Shown here: one piece after another, positions 1 through 8,937 of the stretch
Layout: every line of letters begins with the position of its first letter
Numbering within the stretch: the stretch's first letter is position 1
NCBI RefSeq assembly: GCF_004116385.1
Contig: NZ_PEIB01000039.1
Coordinates: 1 to 40,678 of the forward strand
Length of the DNA: 40,678 bases
Reading direction: 5' to 3'
From: Veronia nyctiphanis
GTDB taxonomy: Bacteria > Pseudomonadota > Gammaproteobacteria > Enterobacterales > Vibrionaceae
Position numbers and translations under genes: made by a program
Notes under the pieces: generated by a model
What the model saw: only the letters and a program-made list of their open reading frames with translations
What the model was told of the DNA's origin: nothing
The model's database searches: none

Positions 1-71
1 TGGAAGAAATGGGCGCATCAAGCACTGTAGGTGCTGGTTCAACGTGCAGCAGCCAACCTGTCCTTCACTAA
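1..71 (+). CDS. Thiopeptide-like precursor peptide, 3' part only (cut by window edge)
   Basis: Positions 3-71 read, in frame, the end of a precursor peptide: EEMG followed by the core ASSTVGAGSTCSSQPVLH and a stop. The core is identical to that of the next gene (83-232). The start and leader lie outside the window. They most likely correspond to the truncated copy at the far end (40549-40678), because the last 51 bases of the window match the first 51 with only two mismatches. A ribosome-binding sequence for the next copy begins inside its stop codon. Confidence 0.85.
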   Translation, partial: EEMGASSTVGAGSTCSSQPVLH

Positions 72-82
72 GGAGATACACC

Positions 83-232
83 ATGTCAAAGCAAAACACA
101 TCAACTGACAAAGACATCAACCTGGACTTTGAAGTGCTGGAAGCGAATGAAGCGACGGCACTGGAAGAAATGGGCGCATCAAGCACTGTAGGTGCTGGTT
201 CAACGTGCAGCAGCCAGCCTGTTCTTCACTAA
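83..232 (+). CDS. Thiopeptide-like precursor peptide, 49 aa
   Basis: Small gene starting at ATG 83 after an AAGGAGA ribosome-binding sequence; the longer reading from 44 begins inside the previous copy and is not used. Residues 1-31 form an acidic leader with the motif LDFEVLE, the kind of helix bound by the RRE domain of an ocin-ThiF-like partner, and it ends EATALEEMGA. The core is SSTVGAGSTCSSQPVLH: a Ser/Thr-rich stretch with one Cys and a tail. The gene is one of at least four tandem copies about 161-173 bp apart, followed by a complete azole/dehydration gene set. The leader ending and Ser-first core fit thiopeptide precursors; the product structure is inferred. Confidence 0.85.
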   Translation: MSKQNTSTDKDINLDFEVLEANEATALEEMGASSTVGAGSTCSSQPVLH

Positions 233-243
233 GGAGACACACC

Positions 244-390
244 ATGTCAAAGCAAAACACATCGACTGACAAAGACATCGATCTGGACTTTGATGTACTG
301 GAATCAACGGAAGCGTCTGCGCTGGAAGAAATGGGTGCATCAAGCACTATTGCTGCTGGCTCGACCTGTAGCGGAAAGCAAATTCAGTAA
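244..390 (+). CDS. Thiopeptide-like precursor peptide, 48 aa, divergent core
   Basis: Last copy of the tandem precursor array, starting at ATG 244 behind AAGGAGA. The leader is close to that of the preceding copy (LDFDVLE, EASALEEMGA). The core differs: SSTIAAGSTCSGKQIQ. Positions conserved in all copies are SST, AGSTCS and the single Cys; residues 4-5 of the core and the tail after CS vary. This is the pattern expected when ring-forming residues are fixed and the product is diversified elsewhere. About 196 bp without a gene follow before the first enzyme gene; I saw no strong terminator there, so read-through from the precursor promoter is likely. Confidence 0.83.
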   Translation: MSKQNTSTDKDIDLDFDVLESTEASALEEMGASSTIAAGSTCSGKQIQ

Positions 391-586
391 TTCACTGAGC
401 TTTCATTAGCTACTGAGATGACGGCATTACCGGGCACTTGAATCAGGCAGGCCATTAATAAAAATGACCGGGTCTTTTCATGAGAACGCTAATGTCGTTA
501 TTTTTATAACGATTCCAACTACTTGTCGTTTTATATATCTCTTCATGACGTTTGTCATCTGAGTTGTGTATTAAAGGGTTAAAGTA

Positions 587-2134
587 ATGAAAAACCAATT
601 CTATAAAATCCGTCCTGATATTTTTGTTCAACGTGTACCAGGTAAGTTGAGGATCCGACGTAAATCAGAGAACTTTATAGTAAGCCTTGATGATTATTTT
701 ATCGATATTATTCTAGAGTTTTTTGAGGCAGCTGATGGCACACTCAGCCTGGAAGACTTGCTCTCTTCTTATGAGGAACCTGTAAAATCTGGTGTTTATA
801 AAATAAGTCAATTCCTCATTAATAAAAACCTGGCTTTTTATCAAAATGACAATAATAGAATTTTAGAGCCCTCACTTTCTCAAGTTGAAACGTATTTAAG
901 TCAACATGTATCAGATACATTGTCTGCGTATCAGGCATTTTCACAGAAAAACATTGTTGTGATTGCCAGTGATATTTTCTTATTCAGTATAGTGCGAACG
1001 TTAGCGGAATACGGCGCCAGGCAAGTAGCTTTTATTAATACCAATCTGACGTCTTCGGTATCAAACGAACAAATTATCCGCGGTTTTAACACCAGCAGCA
1101 AAATTGCTGATGCACAGATCGTTGAAACCCGTCTTGAATATATCGCGTCGTTATCGCCGGATGACATCATTGTCACCTCGGACAAACACATTCTGCGTCA
1201 GCTGGAAGGGGTGCTGCATACCCGTACAGATCTTACACAGCTGTTTGTTGTCGACATGAACGAGCAATACCTCACCGTCAGTCATGACGCCTACGTGCCT
1301 CCCTTGTCTCCCTCACCAACAAGCCGGACGCGACAGTTAGTGGCCGGTGCTGTGACAGGCTCGGTGGTCTTTGATCGTCTTTGTGGCGTCAATGTGCTTG
1401 GCGCAGAGGAATACCTTCACTATCAGCTTAATGCCCGCGGAGGAACGGAAGTTGCGCCGCTAAGCCGCCTGGTTGATAGCTCGCGATTGTCTGCCTCGTC
1501 TGACATCAATGTGTTTAGGGATCTGGAGAGCCTGATGTTGCCTCCGCTTTTTCCGGTTAAAGCGGCTCACCGTGTTGCCCATCCGGTGGATCATCTCAAT
1601 ATTCAACGACTGCATATCCAATTCCCTGGCGATGATGAGACTGTCTGTGGTCATCACTTCGGTATTGGGATGGACCAGCAAGAGGCAAGACAAGACGCCC
1701 TGCTGCAATTTGCCCAGTCCAGTCAATATTGGTTTGAAAGAGACGGCCACCTTATGGAGATTCAGGCGCTGAAAGCGTCGATGACAGATGCCATGGTGGC
1801 GTTTTCCCACAGTCATAAACAAGATTCTATCGCCTTCCACACCCTGAACAGAGAATGCGAGTTCCTGCGTTTTTGTTTGCAGCAAGTGTGCAATCGTCCG
1901 GTGACGCTCGACAAATATACCGGACCTCAAGGCGATTTTATCGTCGCGGCTGTCGGCACAGAGCAGGTGATCGCCGCCAGTGAGATGGCAGCGCAGACCT
2001 CGCATGATGTTGCGCCTGATGAAGACACGCTTCCCGGCACAGTCAAACGTTTGTTATTACGTCTTTACCTGAACTGCTGGCTGGCACAGCAACATCCGCA
2101 CATTGTAAGGCAGCCTTGGTACTGCCTCCGCTAA
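587..2134 (+). CDS. Ocin-ThiF-like leader-binding partner of the YcaO cyclodehydratase
   Basis: 515 aa. By position and shape this is the TbtF/ocin-ThiF type protein that binds the precursor leader and delivers it to the YcaO enzyme for azoline formation. Residues 1-90 resemble an RRE-like domain with a run of small beta strands and helices (DIFVQRVPGKLRIRR, then an FEAADGTLSLEDLL helix pair). Residues about 118-150 show an E1/ThiF-like Rossmann strand-turn-helix (NIVVIASDIFLF). The C-terminal half (330-500) includes a YcaO-partner-like GMDQQEARQDALLQFA segment. It directly precedes the YcaO gene. The first ~300 bp are AT-rich relative to the rest. Family assignment is by resemblance and gene order. 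Confidence 0.72.
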   Translation: MKNQFYKIRPDIFVQRVPGKLRIRRKSENFIVSLDDYFIDIILEFFEAADGTLSLEDLLSSYEEPVKSGVYKISQFLINKNLAFYQNDNNRILEPSLSQVETYLSQHVSDTLSAYQAFSQKNIVVIASDIFLFSIVRTLAEYGARQVAFINTNLTSSVSNEQIIRGFNTSSKIADAQIVETRLEYIASLSPDDIIVTSDKHILRQLEGVLHTRTDLTQLFVVDMNEQYLTVSHDAYVPPLSPSPTSRTRQLVAGAVTGSVVFDRLCGVNVLGAEEYLHYQLNARGGTEVAPLSRLVDSSRLSASSDINVFRDLESLMLPPLFPVKAAHRVAHPVDHLNIQRLHIQFPGDDETVCGHHFGIGMDQQEARQDALLQFAQSSQYWFERDGHLMEIQALKASMTDAMVAFSHSHKQDSIAFHTLNRECEFLRFCLQQVCNRPVTLDKYTGPQGDFIVAAVGTEQVIAASEMAAQTSHDVAPDEDTLPGTVKRLLLRLYLNCWLAQQHPHIVRQPWYCLR

Positions 2135-2161
2135 AGACTGATATGCAAGCGGGAGTTGACG

Positions 2162-3850
2162 ATGAGTAGCAGTATCTCCTGCATTCAGGCTGTGATTGAT
2201 GGCGCAAAAAATCTGACGCCGTCGGCCATCCAAATTGTGGCCGCGTTGCAGCAAAACAACGCCAGTCTCTCTGACGACGCCACCCTGACTATTGTGGCCA
2301 ATGAGGGCTATTTACTGCTACTGCCGCACGGTAAAGGCCAGAGTGGACAGAGCCTTGAAAGGGTCAATACCCTTAGCCGCGGCCTTAAGGTCTACCCCAG
2401 TCATCAGTTGCGTTGGCAGATGGATATCAAACTGAAAGTACAGCTCGAACATGCGGTACTGCAGTGCCTTGAAACTGGTGAATCAGGCCACCGTGATACT
2501 GGGGTCGTTTTTCTCTATCTCAACGGACATTTTGAACAACGGTATTTTCCTGCGGTGTTGGACGCCTTGCCCTCAACGCAGTGCTTCAATGTGTCTGATA
2601 ACCCTGCTCATCGCCTCTATAACCCCAAAGTGAACGCCATTACCCAATGTTTTGGCCCACAGTCGCTGGCCAACCTGACGGTACATTTTGATCAGGAAGG
2701 ACGGATGTGCTCTTGCTTCGATGGCGCCTTAAACGTGGTAGGCATCGGACGGGGAAATGATCGCCATCAGCGGTTGGCCGGCGCAGTGTATGAATACCTT
2801 GAGCGTCGCGTCAGCGCCGAACTACCGGATAACATTCGCTGGACCAGTGCGACAACGCTGGCAGAGAACGCCGTCACGCCGTACCAGCTGTTTGGTGCTG
2901 ATACTCAGCGCGATTCGGTACTTTTTCCGCATTATTCCGATACCACAGAGATGGCATGGATGCCTGCGACCGACGGAGTGTCTGGCCAACAGAAGTGGGT
3001 GCCGGCCGCCATGGTGTGTTATCTGAATAAGCACCTGGAGAACGTTAGCTTTAATACCAACAGTAACGGCTGCGCATTGGGTAACTCTTATCAGGAAGCC
3101 AGTTTCTATGCGCTGCTTGAAATCATTGAGCGGGATGCGCTGCTGTTGACCTGGTATACCCAGTCTTGCCCGCAACGGATTTCGCTTGGTTCTGAGCTCC
3201 CTCCCTCGCTGCAAACGCTTTGCCATTTGATACAGATGCAAGGCTATCGTCTTCATCTATTTGATATCACCACCGAGCTGAATATTCCCGTGGTGCTGTC
3301 GGTGATTGAAGGTGAAACTGATGACAATATGGCCGTATTTGTGACCGCCGGCGCGCATACCGATCCTAAGGTCGCCCTTGAGAATGCGGTCTCTGAAGCG
3401 TATTCGCTGATGGGGCTTTGTGAGCGTAATTACCATCGTGCCAGAACGTCTGAGGTGGTGACATCCAACGCCGATCAGTATCTCCACTACGCTGACCCCG
3501 CGCAGAAAACGGAATTTCGCTTTCTGCTGGATGCCAGTGAACAGATCTCTCTGTCTGACTTTGTCCGCCGTCATCACGCCGCCGACACCCCCGAAAATGC
3601 CATGGCGCAGCTGCAGGGCTGCTTGCACAGGCACGGCTACTCCGCCCTTTTGGTTGAACACACCCCGGATTACCTTCGCGATCTCGGGCTGCATTGGGTC
3701 CGCGCTTATGTGCCTGGCCTGATAAACCTGACCTTTGGTGAGCACCCGGTGTTTGTCTGCCGTGAACGCGTTGCGCGTGCTGCTGACGCCTCGCCGTGGC
3801 TGAATGACCGGGCTGTCGGCTACTTTCCTACTCTTCATCCTCTGGGGTAA
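2162..3850 (+). CDS. YcaO-domain azoline-forming cyclodehydratase
   Basis: 562 aa from ATG 2162, which has GGGAG six bases upstream; an in-frame TTG at 2156 is less likely. YcaO enzymes use ATP to phosphorylate a backbone amide and close Cys/Ser/Thr side chains into azolines. The signature region is visible at about residues 300-332: SNGCALGNSYQEASF followed by ALLEIIERDALLLTWY, the Sx(3)G..E..ERDA ATP/Mg site. A second conserved stretch is TDPKVALENAVSEAY near 400. The C-terminus ends YFPTLHPLG rather than in a clear PxPxP tail. It lies 27 bp after its ThiF-like partner and 5 bp before the SagB-type gene, so it is co-transcribed. Confidence 0.88.
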   Translation: MSSSISCIQAVIDGAKNLTPSAIQIVAALQQNNASLSDDATLTIVANEGYLLLLPHGKGQSGQSLERVNTLSRGLKVYPSHQLRWQMDIKLKVQLEHAVLQCLETGESGHRDTGVVFLYLNGHFEQRYFPAVLDALPSTQCFNVSDNPAHRLYNPKVNAITQCFGPQSLANLTVHFDQEGRMCSCFDGALNVVGIGRGNDRHQRLAGAVYEYLERRVSAELPDNIRWTSATTLAENAVTPYQLFGADTQRDSVLFPHYSDTTEMAWMPATDGVSGQQKWVPAAMVCYLNKHLENVSFNTNSNGCALGNSYQEASFYALLEIIERDALLLTWYTQSCPQRISLGSELPPSLQTLCHLIQMQGYRLHLFDITTELNIPVVLSVIEGETDDNMAVFVTAGAHTDPKVALENAVSEAYSLMGLCERNYHRARTSEVVTSNADQYLHYADPAQKTEFRFLLDASEQISLSDFVRRHHAADTPENAMAQLQGCLHRHGYSALLVEHTPDYLRDLGLHWVRAYVPGLINLTFGEHPVFVCRERVARAADASPWLNDRAVGYFPTLHPLG

Positions 3851-3855
3851 ACACC

Positions 3856-5069
3856 ATGAATGATTCCACCTCTCTTGCTATCAACGAGTTTACGTTCCGA
3901 TACCTCTACCCGCTTGAGGATGAGAAACAATGGCGACCGCTCAATGCATTAGAAATGGCCTGTCAGCGCACGCGTCGTCAGCCTGGTTGCAGTGTCGACA
4001 TCAGTGAGTTGGTCACAGCCGCGCTGACTCATCAGCAGTGTCCGCGTGAGTCAGTGATCGAGCGGTTGATATTTGCCCTCGCGCAGGTGCATTTACCCAA
4101 TTACGTGACCACGGCGGACGCCTATGGCAGTCATGCCGAGTACCCGTCGCCGCGCTCGTATTACCCGCTGACATTTTCTGTGCAGTGTCCCGACTCCCCT
4201 GACTGTTGGCGAGAGATCGATTTAGAAAACTGGCAGCTCAATGATGCCTCTCACCGCGATACCTTATGGTTAGCTGACAGCATACGCCTTCGGGTTAACA
4301 CCGACTTTCACATTTATAACGCCCTGTATAACCGTTTCCGTTACGGTCTGTTTTGTCTCGAGCTTGGCCATTGTCTCCGGGCGTTGACCCGCCGCCTTGC
4401 AAGGCTGGGTCTGACAGCAAGATTACAACGTGAAAATCACCAGTTCTTGCTTGATATTACCCGCGCGGACAGCACAACGGACGATGATGGAGTCAATCTG
4501 TCACGCAGGACCTCGGGGATGTTCACTATGGCCTTTTTCCCCGCAAGGTCCCCTCAGATCTTTTGCAATTGGACGCGCTGAGTCAGTGTGCCGAGACCTT
4601 CTATCGTGAGTTTTCTGCCATCTGCGGCCAGCACACACCGCCAAAGCCTCGTTTACGGGCGCTAATTCAGGGACATCAGACGCTGTCAGACGGGATTTAT
4701 CAGCTTGGTGACGATGGCGCGATATGCCGTCGACAGGGGCAGTTTATGGCGACGTTTGAAGACGCCTACAACTACAACAATTTTTCATTTCTACACACTT
4801 CCTGCGTGTTGTTTTTCGCAGTCGACAAGCAGGCGGTGAAAGACGATGACGGTGCCGCCATGTGCAACCTGATGTTAGGCAGTGTTTGTCAGCGTCTTAT
4901 CGAACATTTCACTCAACAAGGACTTTTTGCCCGGCCGTTTCGAAGCTATGACCAATTTGAAGTAGACAGCCTGACGCTCGATGAAGAGCAGCGTGCAGAG
5001 GAAATGACCTACTTTGGCTTATTGATCGGGAAAAACCGAGCCATGCAATCACTAGGAGCAATCAAATGA
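3856..5069 (+). CDS. SagB-type FMN dehydrogenase (azoline oxidase), split by one apparent missing base
   Basis: Read as two frames: 3856-4581, then a frame whose good coding begins after a TGA at 4485 and runs to 5069. Frame 1 decays after TTDDDG, while frame 3 reads VHYGLFPRKVPSDLLQLDAL, continuous with the downstream part. Adding one base between 4488 and 4515 gives 404 aa, normal for SagB-type nitroreductase-fold enzymes that oxidise azolines to azoles with FMN. Family features: an R-S-Y-Y-PL motif near residues 96-103, the helix LELGHCLRALTRRLARLGL near 170-190, and a terminal domain with NFSFLHTSCVLFFAV. The stop overlaps the next ATG. Probably an intact gene with a sequencing error. Confidence 0.75.
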
Positions 5070-7501
5070 CATTACCTTATGTGGTCGTGAGATCGAATAA
5101 CCTCAGCCTGTCGACACTTGATAACCTCACCCAATCCACCACCATGGCAGAGTCGATGCACCATCGTGATCAGGCTCTGGGTGATGAAAAAGCAGCCAGA
5201 GACACCCTCATCAACGCGCTTTTTGATGCCGCAGGCGCAGAGCATCCGCAGTATCGTAAGTTGCTGACAATAAAGAATAAGCTGACGCAGAATAAGGTAA
5301 ACCTTCGCTGGGCTGCGGAGCAGTCAGGCTTATTGTCTTCGATTGACGGCGGTCAGGCGTGGCTGGAGAGCTATCAGGCACTGCACCATGCAGAGCAGCA
5401 GATAGATGACCAGTATGAAGCGCTGTGCGGCAAATCACGAGAGTCAATCAAATCGATGGCGCAGTCGCCGATTTTCCGTAAATCCATTTCATTTACCCGG
5501 GGTAACATCAGCGACATTGTGACCCGCTATTGCCGTCATCGGGGCGCCCCGAATAAAAAGTTACTGAACGAGGAAGATACCCTGCTGCGTTATCTGACCC
5601 GCGCCGTGACCAAGGTCAGTCCGTTTTCCGGTTTTACCTCGATTGGCTTTTCGCCGGTTGAGGCGTCGGGAGAGACTACCATTGAGCGCGCTCCGCAGTT
5701 GATGGATAAGTTTTCGCTCGACCGCTCTGTGTTTTTGAAAATTTATGATCAGCTGGTTGTCACCCACAGCCACTGCTGGCGTTATCACTTCTCTGTCAAC
5801 ATGAGTGATAAGGACAATCAAGCGTTTTGTTACAGTTTCCGTGACGACAAGCAGGTGTATCCGTTCCGCTCTTCGTTGGTGAAATCCCGGGTGCCAAAGT
5901 TCGCTCTGGCCAAAGATACGCATTATGACTTTGATGATCTCAAGGCCTTACTGGGCGATCGCTGTGAGGTGTTATTCAACCAGCTTATCACCACGGGTGT
6001 GTTGCAGTTTGACCTTAGGCTTGATGATCAGGCGCAGGACATCTTGCAGGAAATGAAAGACAAGATTGCGGTGCTGAAAACCCGCGGTTTCGATTTCCCT
6101 GAGTTTGAAGCCTTACTGGATAACATCCATCAGGCGTTTTTGGTTTTGCCACAGCAACCGGTTGACCGTGTCAGGGACTGCATCGAAGACATTACGGTCT
6201 CGACTGGGGAGCTGTGTGAGATGGTGGGCTACCAGTCCATCAAGCAATCAGGCATTGTCTATCACGATACCCTGCACCCGTCGCTCAGTGCGATCGACAA
6301 AACGCTGGTTGATACGTTCTCGACCCAGGTCTCTGAGTTTCTGCAACATTATATTGGTATCGACTACGACGCCGGGGTCTCATCATCCCTGATGGGCTCG
6401 CTGAGACAAACCATGGCGCCGGACCAGAAATATGACTTGTTCGACTTCTACGATATTGCTTCGTCACAGCTGCAGCAGGCCAATCAGGACCCGCGCAATA
6501 ATGTGGGTGAAGTCAATAAAATGCTGCGTTTTTACGAACACCTGTGGCAGCACAGAAACAGTGATTTATTGACGCTTGAGGCCCAACCGCCACAGGAAAA
6601 AGTCGCCCATTCTCTGTCGGCCTATGGCCATATTCATGACAACAAATTCATCCTCAATAATGTCGACAGCGGCTATCTCAGGGTGTGGTCTCGCTTCTTC
6701 ACGTTCAACGATGACGACACTGTGCTCAAAAAGTGTGTTGATGCTTACGGTGACGCGCTGGAAGACAGCTATGACTTTTACGATACCTTCGGTTTTAACA
6801 CCGGACGCAGGCCACGGATTGCCAAAAAGCGGATTTGGCTTGAGCCTTCAGACGCATCGCAGGACGGCGATCTTGTTCTGGCTGACTTGTACGTTAGATG
6901 GCCTGAGGGAGAGCCAAAACCCCGCCTGTTCAGCCATATCGATGACAAGGAAATCACCTTAAGGCATACCGCTTTATTCGTTACCCAGCTTTACCCAAAA
7001 CTGGTCGAGTTGCTGCTTAAGTTTTCGATGATGGAGCAGCAATGCTACTTCGCGCCGCGTTTCGGCATCTACGACATGGTGGTTCAGCAGGCCGCGTTCA
7101 CACCGGTCAAACTCCCCCGTGTGATGTACAAGGACGTGGTGGTATCGCGCCGTCAATGGTGGCTGTCCCGACAGGCGCTACCTGTAAAAACTACCGGGGA
7201 AACCTGGTCGGAGTATTTAATAAGATTGAACGTATGGCGTGAGGAGGCGGGCATACCGAGCCGTGTGTTTGTCCGTCGCCATGCGGGCGATAAGGTGCTT
7301 CAGCGCGATATATCGAACAATAAAAAACCGTTATTTGTCGACTTTAATTCACCGATTATGTGCCGGCCAATCTCACGTGTTTTTAATTCATCATTCGATT
7401 ACATCTCTTTTGATGAAATGCTGCCGGACGGCAGCGATGAGTTCATTAATTCCAATGAAAATACCTTCGCATCAGAAGTTATTTTAGAAAAGACAGTGTA
7501 G
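5066..7501 (+). CDS. LanB-type dehydratase, glutamylation module (TbtB-like)
   Basis: 811 aa, starting at ATGA overlap with the SagB-type stop, so translation is coupled. It corresponds to the large N-terminal domain of lantibiotic dehydratases, which uses glutamyl-tRNA to glutamylate Ser/Thr side chains before elimination to Dha/Dhb. Diagnostic motif: RAVTKVSPFSGFTSIGF at residues 179-195, the LanB R..R..PFG.F signature. A later conserved block is near residues 520-640 (GHIHDNKFILNN, GFNTGRR.RIAK). It lacks the SpaB_C elimination domain, which is encoded separately at 10686-11543. This split arrangement is characteristic of thiopeptide clusters rather than class I lanthipeptides, and there is no LanC cyclase. 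Confidence 0.86.
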   Translation: MTLPYVVVRSNNLSLSTLDNLTQSTTMAESMHHRDQALGDEKAARDTLINALFDAAGAEHPQYRKLLTIKNKLTQNKVNLRWAAEQSGLLSSIDGGQAWLESYQALHHAEQQIDDQYEALCGKSRESIKSMAQSPIFRKSISFTRGNISDIVTRYCRHRGAPNKKLLNEEDTLLRYLTRAVTKVSPFSGFTSIGFSPVEASGETTIERAPQLMDKFSLDRSVFLKIYDQLVVTHSHCWRYHFSVNMSDKDNQAFCYSFRDDKQVYPFRSSLVKSRVPKFALAKDTHYDFDDLKALLGDRCEVLFNQLITTGVLQFDLRLDDQAQDILQEMKDKIAVLKTRGFDFPEFEALLDNIHQAFLVLPQQPVDRVRDCIEDITVSTGELCEMVGYQSIKQSGIVYHDTLHPSLSAIDKTLVDTFSTQVSEFLQHYIGIDYDAGVSSSLMGSLRQTMAPDQKYDLFDFYDIASSQLQQANQDPRNNVGEVNKMLRFYEHLWQHRNSDLLTLEAQPPQEKVAHSLSAYGHIHDNKFILNNVDSGYLRVWSRFFTFNDDDTVLKKCVDAYGDALEDSYDFYDTFGFNTGRRPRIAKKRIWLEPSDASQDGDLVLADLYVRWPEGEPKPRLFSHIDDKEITLRHTALFVTQLYPKLVELLLKFSMMEQQCYFAPRFGIYDMVVQQAAFTPVKLPRVMYKDVVVSRRQWWLSRQALPVKTTGETWSEYLIRLNVWREEAGIPSRVFVRRHAGDKVLQRDISNNKKPLFVDFNSPIMCRPISRVFNSSFDYISFDEMLPDGSDEFINSNENTFASEVILEKTV

Positions 7502-7509
7502 GAAATATT

Positions 7510-8937
7510 ATGACTAGAGTGGTCTTAACGGATGACAATATTCATCAGAGCCTGATGAAATTCTCAGCACCCTTGCTGTTTATTTCAATGCTCGATTATT
7601 TGGCCAGCTTTATTGATTTAAGTTGGTTAATGGCCTTAACCCAGTATCAGGGCCTGCCGCAGGTTCTGAAAGTGTCTATCACCACCGTGGGGTTGGTCGA
7701 GGCCTTGTTCTCGGGGATCTTGGCCGCGATTTATGTCTTTGCCAATCAACACTTTGGTAAAGGTGATCAACAGCGGGTCAAGCACCTGCTGTCTATCGGG
7801 TTCGGGTACTGTGTGTTGCTCGGCGTCGCTGTGGCCTTGATTGGTAACCTGATTGGTGACAGTTTGACAGCGCTGTTTCAGGTCAGCCTTGAAGAGCAGG
7901 CAATGATCCAGCGTTACCTCGAGTTCTTCTGGTATGGCTACATTGCGCTATTACTGTACATCTATACCAGCCTGATCATTAAAATGTCAGGCAGCATGCA
8001 GGCCTTGGTGAAACTAAAGGTGATTGCCTTTTTAATTAACCTTGTCATCACCCCTGTATTTATTTATGCCGCGGTCAGCCAACAGTGGGATCCGATTAAA
8101 GCGGCGGCACTGTCGACCATTGTGTCGAGGCTGTTGAGCTTTGGGATAAGCCTGTATCAAATTAAGGCGATGAAGGTCTTTTCGTTCCCGCTTGGTATCA
8201 CCTTCTCGCCCAACAAGACGCTGATTGAATGGAAAGCGGTGCTGAAACTGGGCATCTCTGAATCGTTTAACTCGCTGTCTCTGTCTTTGTCATTCTTCCT
8301 GTTTTTCATCGTGATCAGCCTGTATCAGGCACAGGTGATGGAAGCGGTAGTGATCTCTCAATATATCACTGGCTTTTTCCAGACGGTGTTACTGGGTGTG
8401 ATGGGGGCCCTGATCCCTTTCGTGGCCCAAAATGCCGGACAGCAGTCACACCGTAACGTGTGTCTTGGTGTCAACTGGATGGTCAAACGTGCCTTCTTGG
8501 TCGGTGTGCTCTGTATGTTGCCGTTTATCTGGTTATCGGGAGAGTTTGCCGGTTTGTTCAACGCCAGTGACGCGATGACAGCTGATGTAGAGCAGTACAT
8601 CCGTATCACCGCCGTGCCGTGGGTCTTTTTGCTGGCCTCATTTGCCTACATCTTTGCCGCTATCGGTCTGGGTGACAGTAAAGGCATCCTGTTTATGACG
8701 GTATGGTCGATGTATCTGGCGACCCTGCTGCCTCTGTTGTTGGTGCGTTTCTTTGTTGGTGACAGTGTGGCGCACATGGCCTGGGCCGTTAGCGGCTCGT
8801 ATCTGGCGACCTTTGTCGGCTGTTGGGGATATTTCTACCTAACATTTGCCCGCAAGCCTGCGCTGTGGGGCGATGAAAACCAGGCACCACAAGAGTCAGC
8901 ATCACAAGCGCAATCAGCACAGGAGCAACCAGCATGA
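7510..8937 (+). CDS. MATE-family multidrug/peptide exporter
   Basis: 475 aa, strongly hydrophobic, with about twelve membrane segments in two similar halves of six, typical MATE/NorM length. The N-terminal half carries FSAPLLFISMLDYLASFIDL and the second half LKLGISESFNSLSLSLSFF at the equivalent position. The C-terminal 20 residues are Gln/Ala-rich and cytoplasmic. MATE proteins export substrates in exchange for Na+ or H+. Placed inside the biosynthetic operon (8 bp after the LanB-type gene, ATGA-overlapping with the reductase), it is the best candidate for export of the finished peptide and for self-protection. No ABC transporter or leader peptidase gene is seen in the cluster. Confidence 0.85.
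   Translation: MTRVVLTDDNIHQSLMKFSAPLLFISMLDYLASFIDLSWLMALTQYQGLPQVLKVSITTVGLVEALFSGILAAIYVFANQHFGKGDQQRVKHLLSIGFGYCVLLGVAVALIGNLIGDSLTALFQVSLEEQAMIQRYLEFFWYGYIALLLYIYTSLIIKMSGSMQALVKLKVIAFLINLVITPVFIYAAVSQQWDPIKAAALSTIVSRLLSFGISLYQIKAMKVFSFPLGITFSPNKTLIEWKAVLKLGISESFNSLSLSLSFFLFFIVISLYQAQVMEAVVISQYITGFFQTVLLGVMGALIPFVAQNAGQQSHRNVCLGVNWMVKRAFLVGVLCMLPFIWLSGEFAGLFNASDAMTADVEQYIRITAVPWVFLLASFAYIFAAIGLGDSKGILFMTVWSMYLATLLPLLLVRFFVGDSVAHMAWAVSGSYLATFVGCWGYFYLTFARKPALWGDENQAPQESASQAQSAQEQPA

Noticed and set aside
3856-5069. Two separate overlapping genes or programmed frameshifting in the SagB-type gene
   Set aside because: The same one-base, homopolymer-type break occurs in many unrelated genes of the window, so a technical cause is simpler. 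No slippery sequence with a following structure was found.
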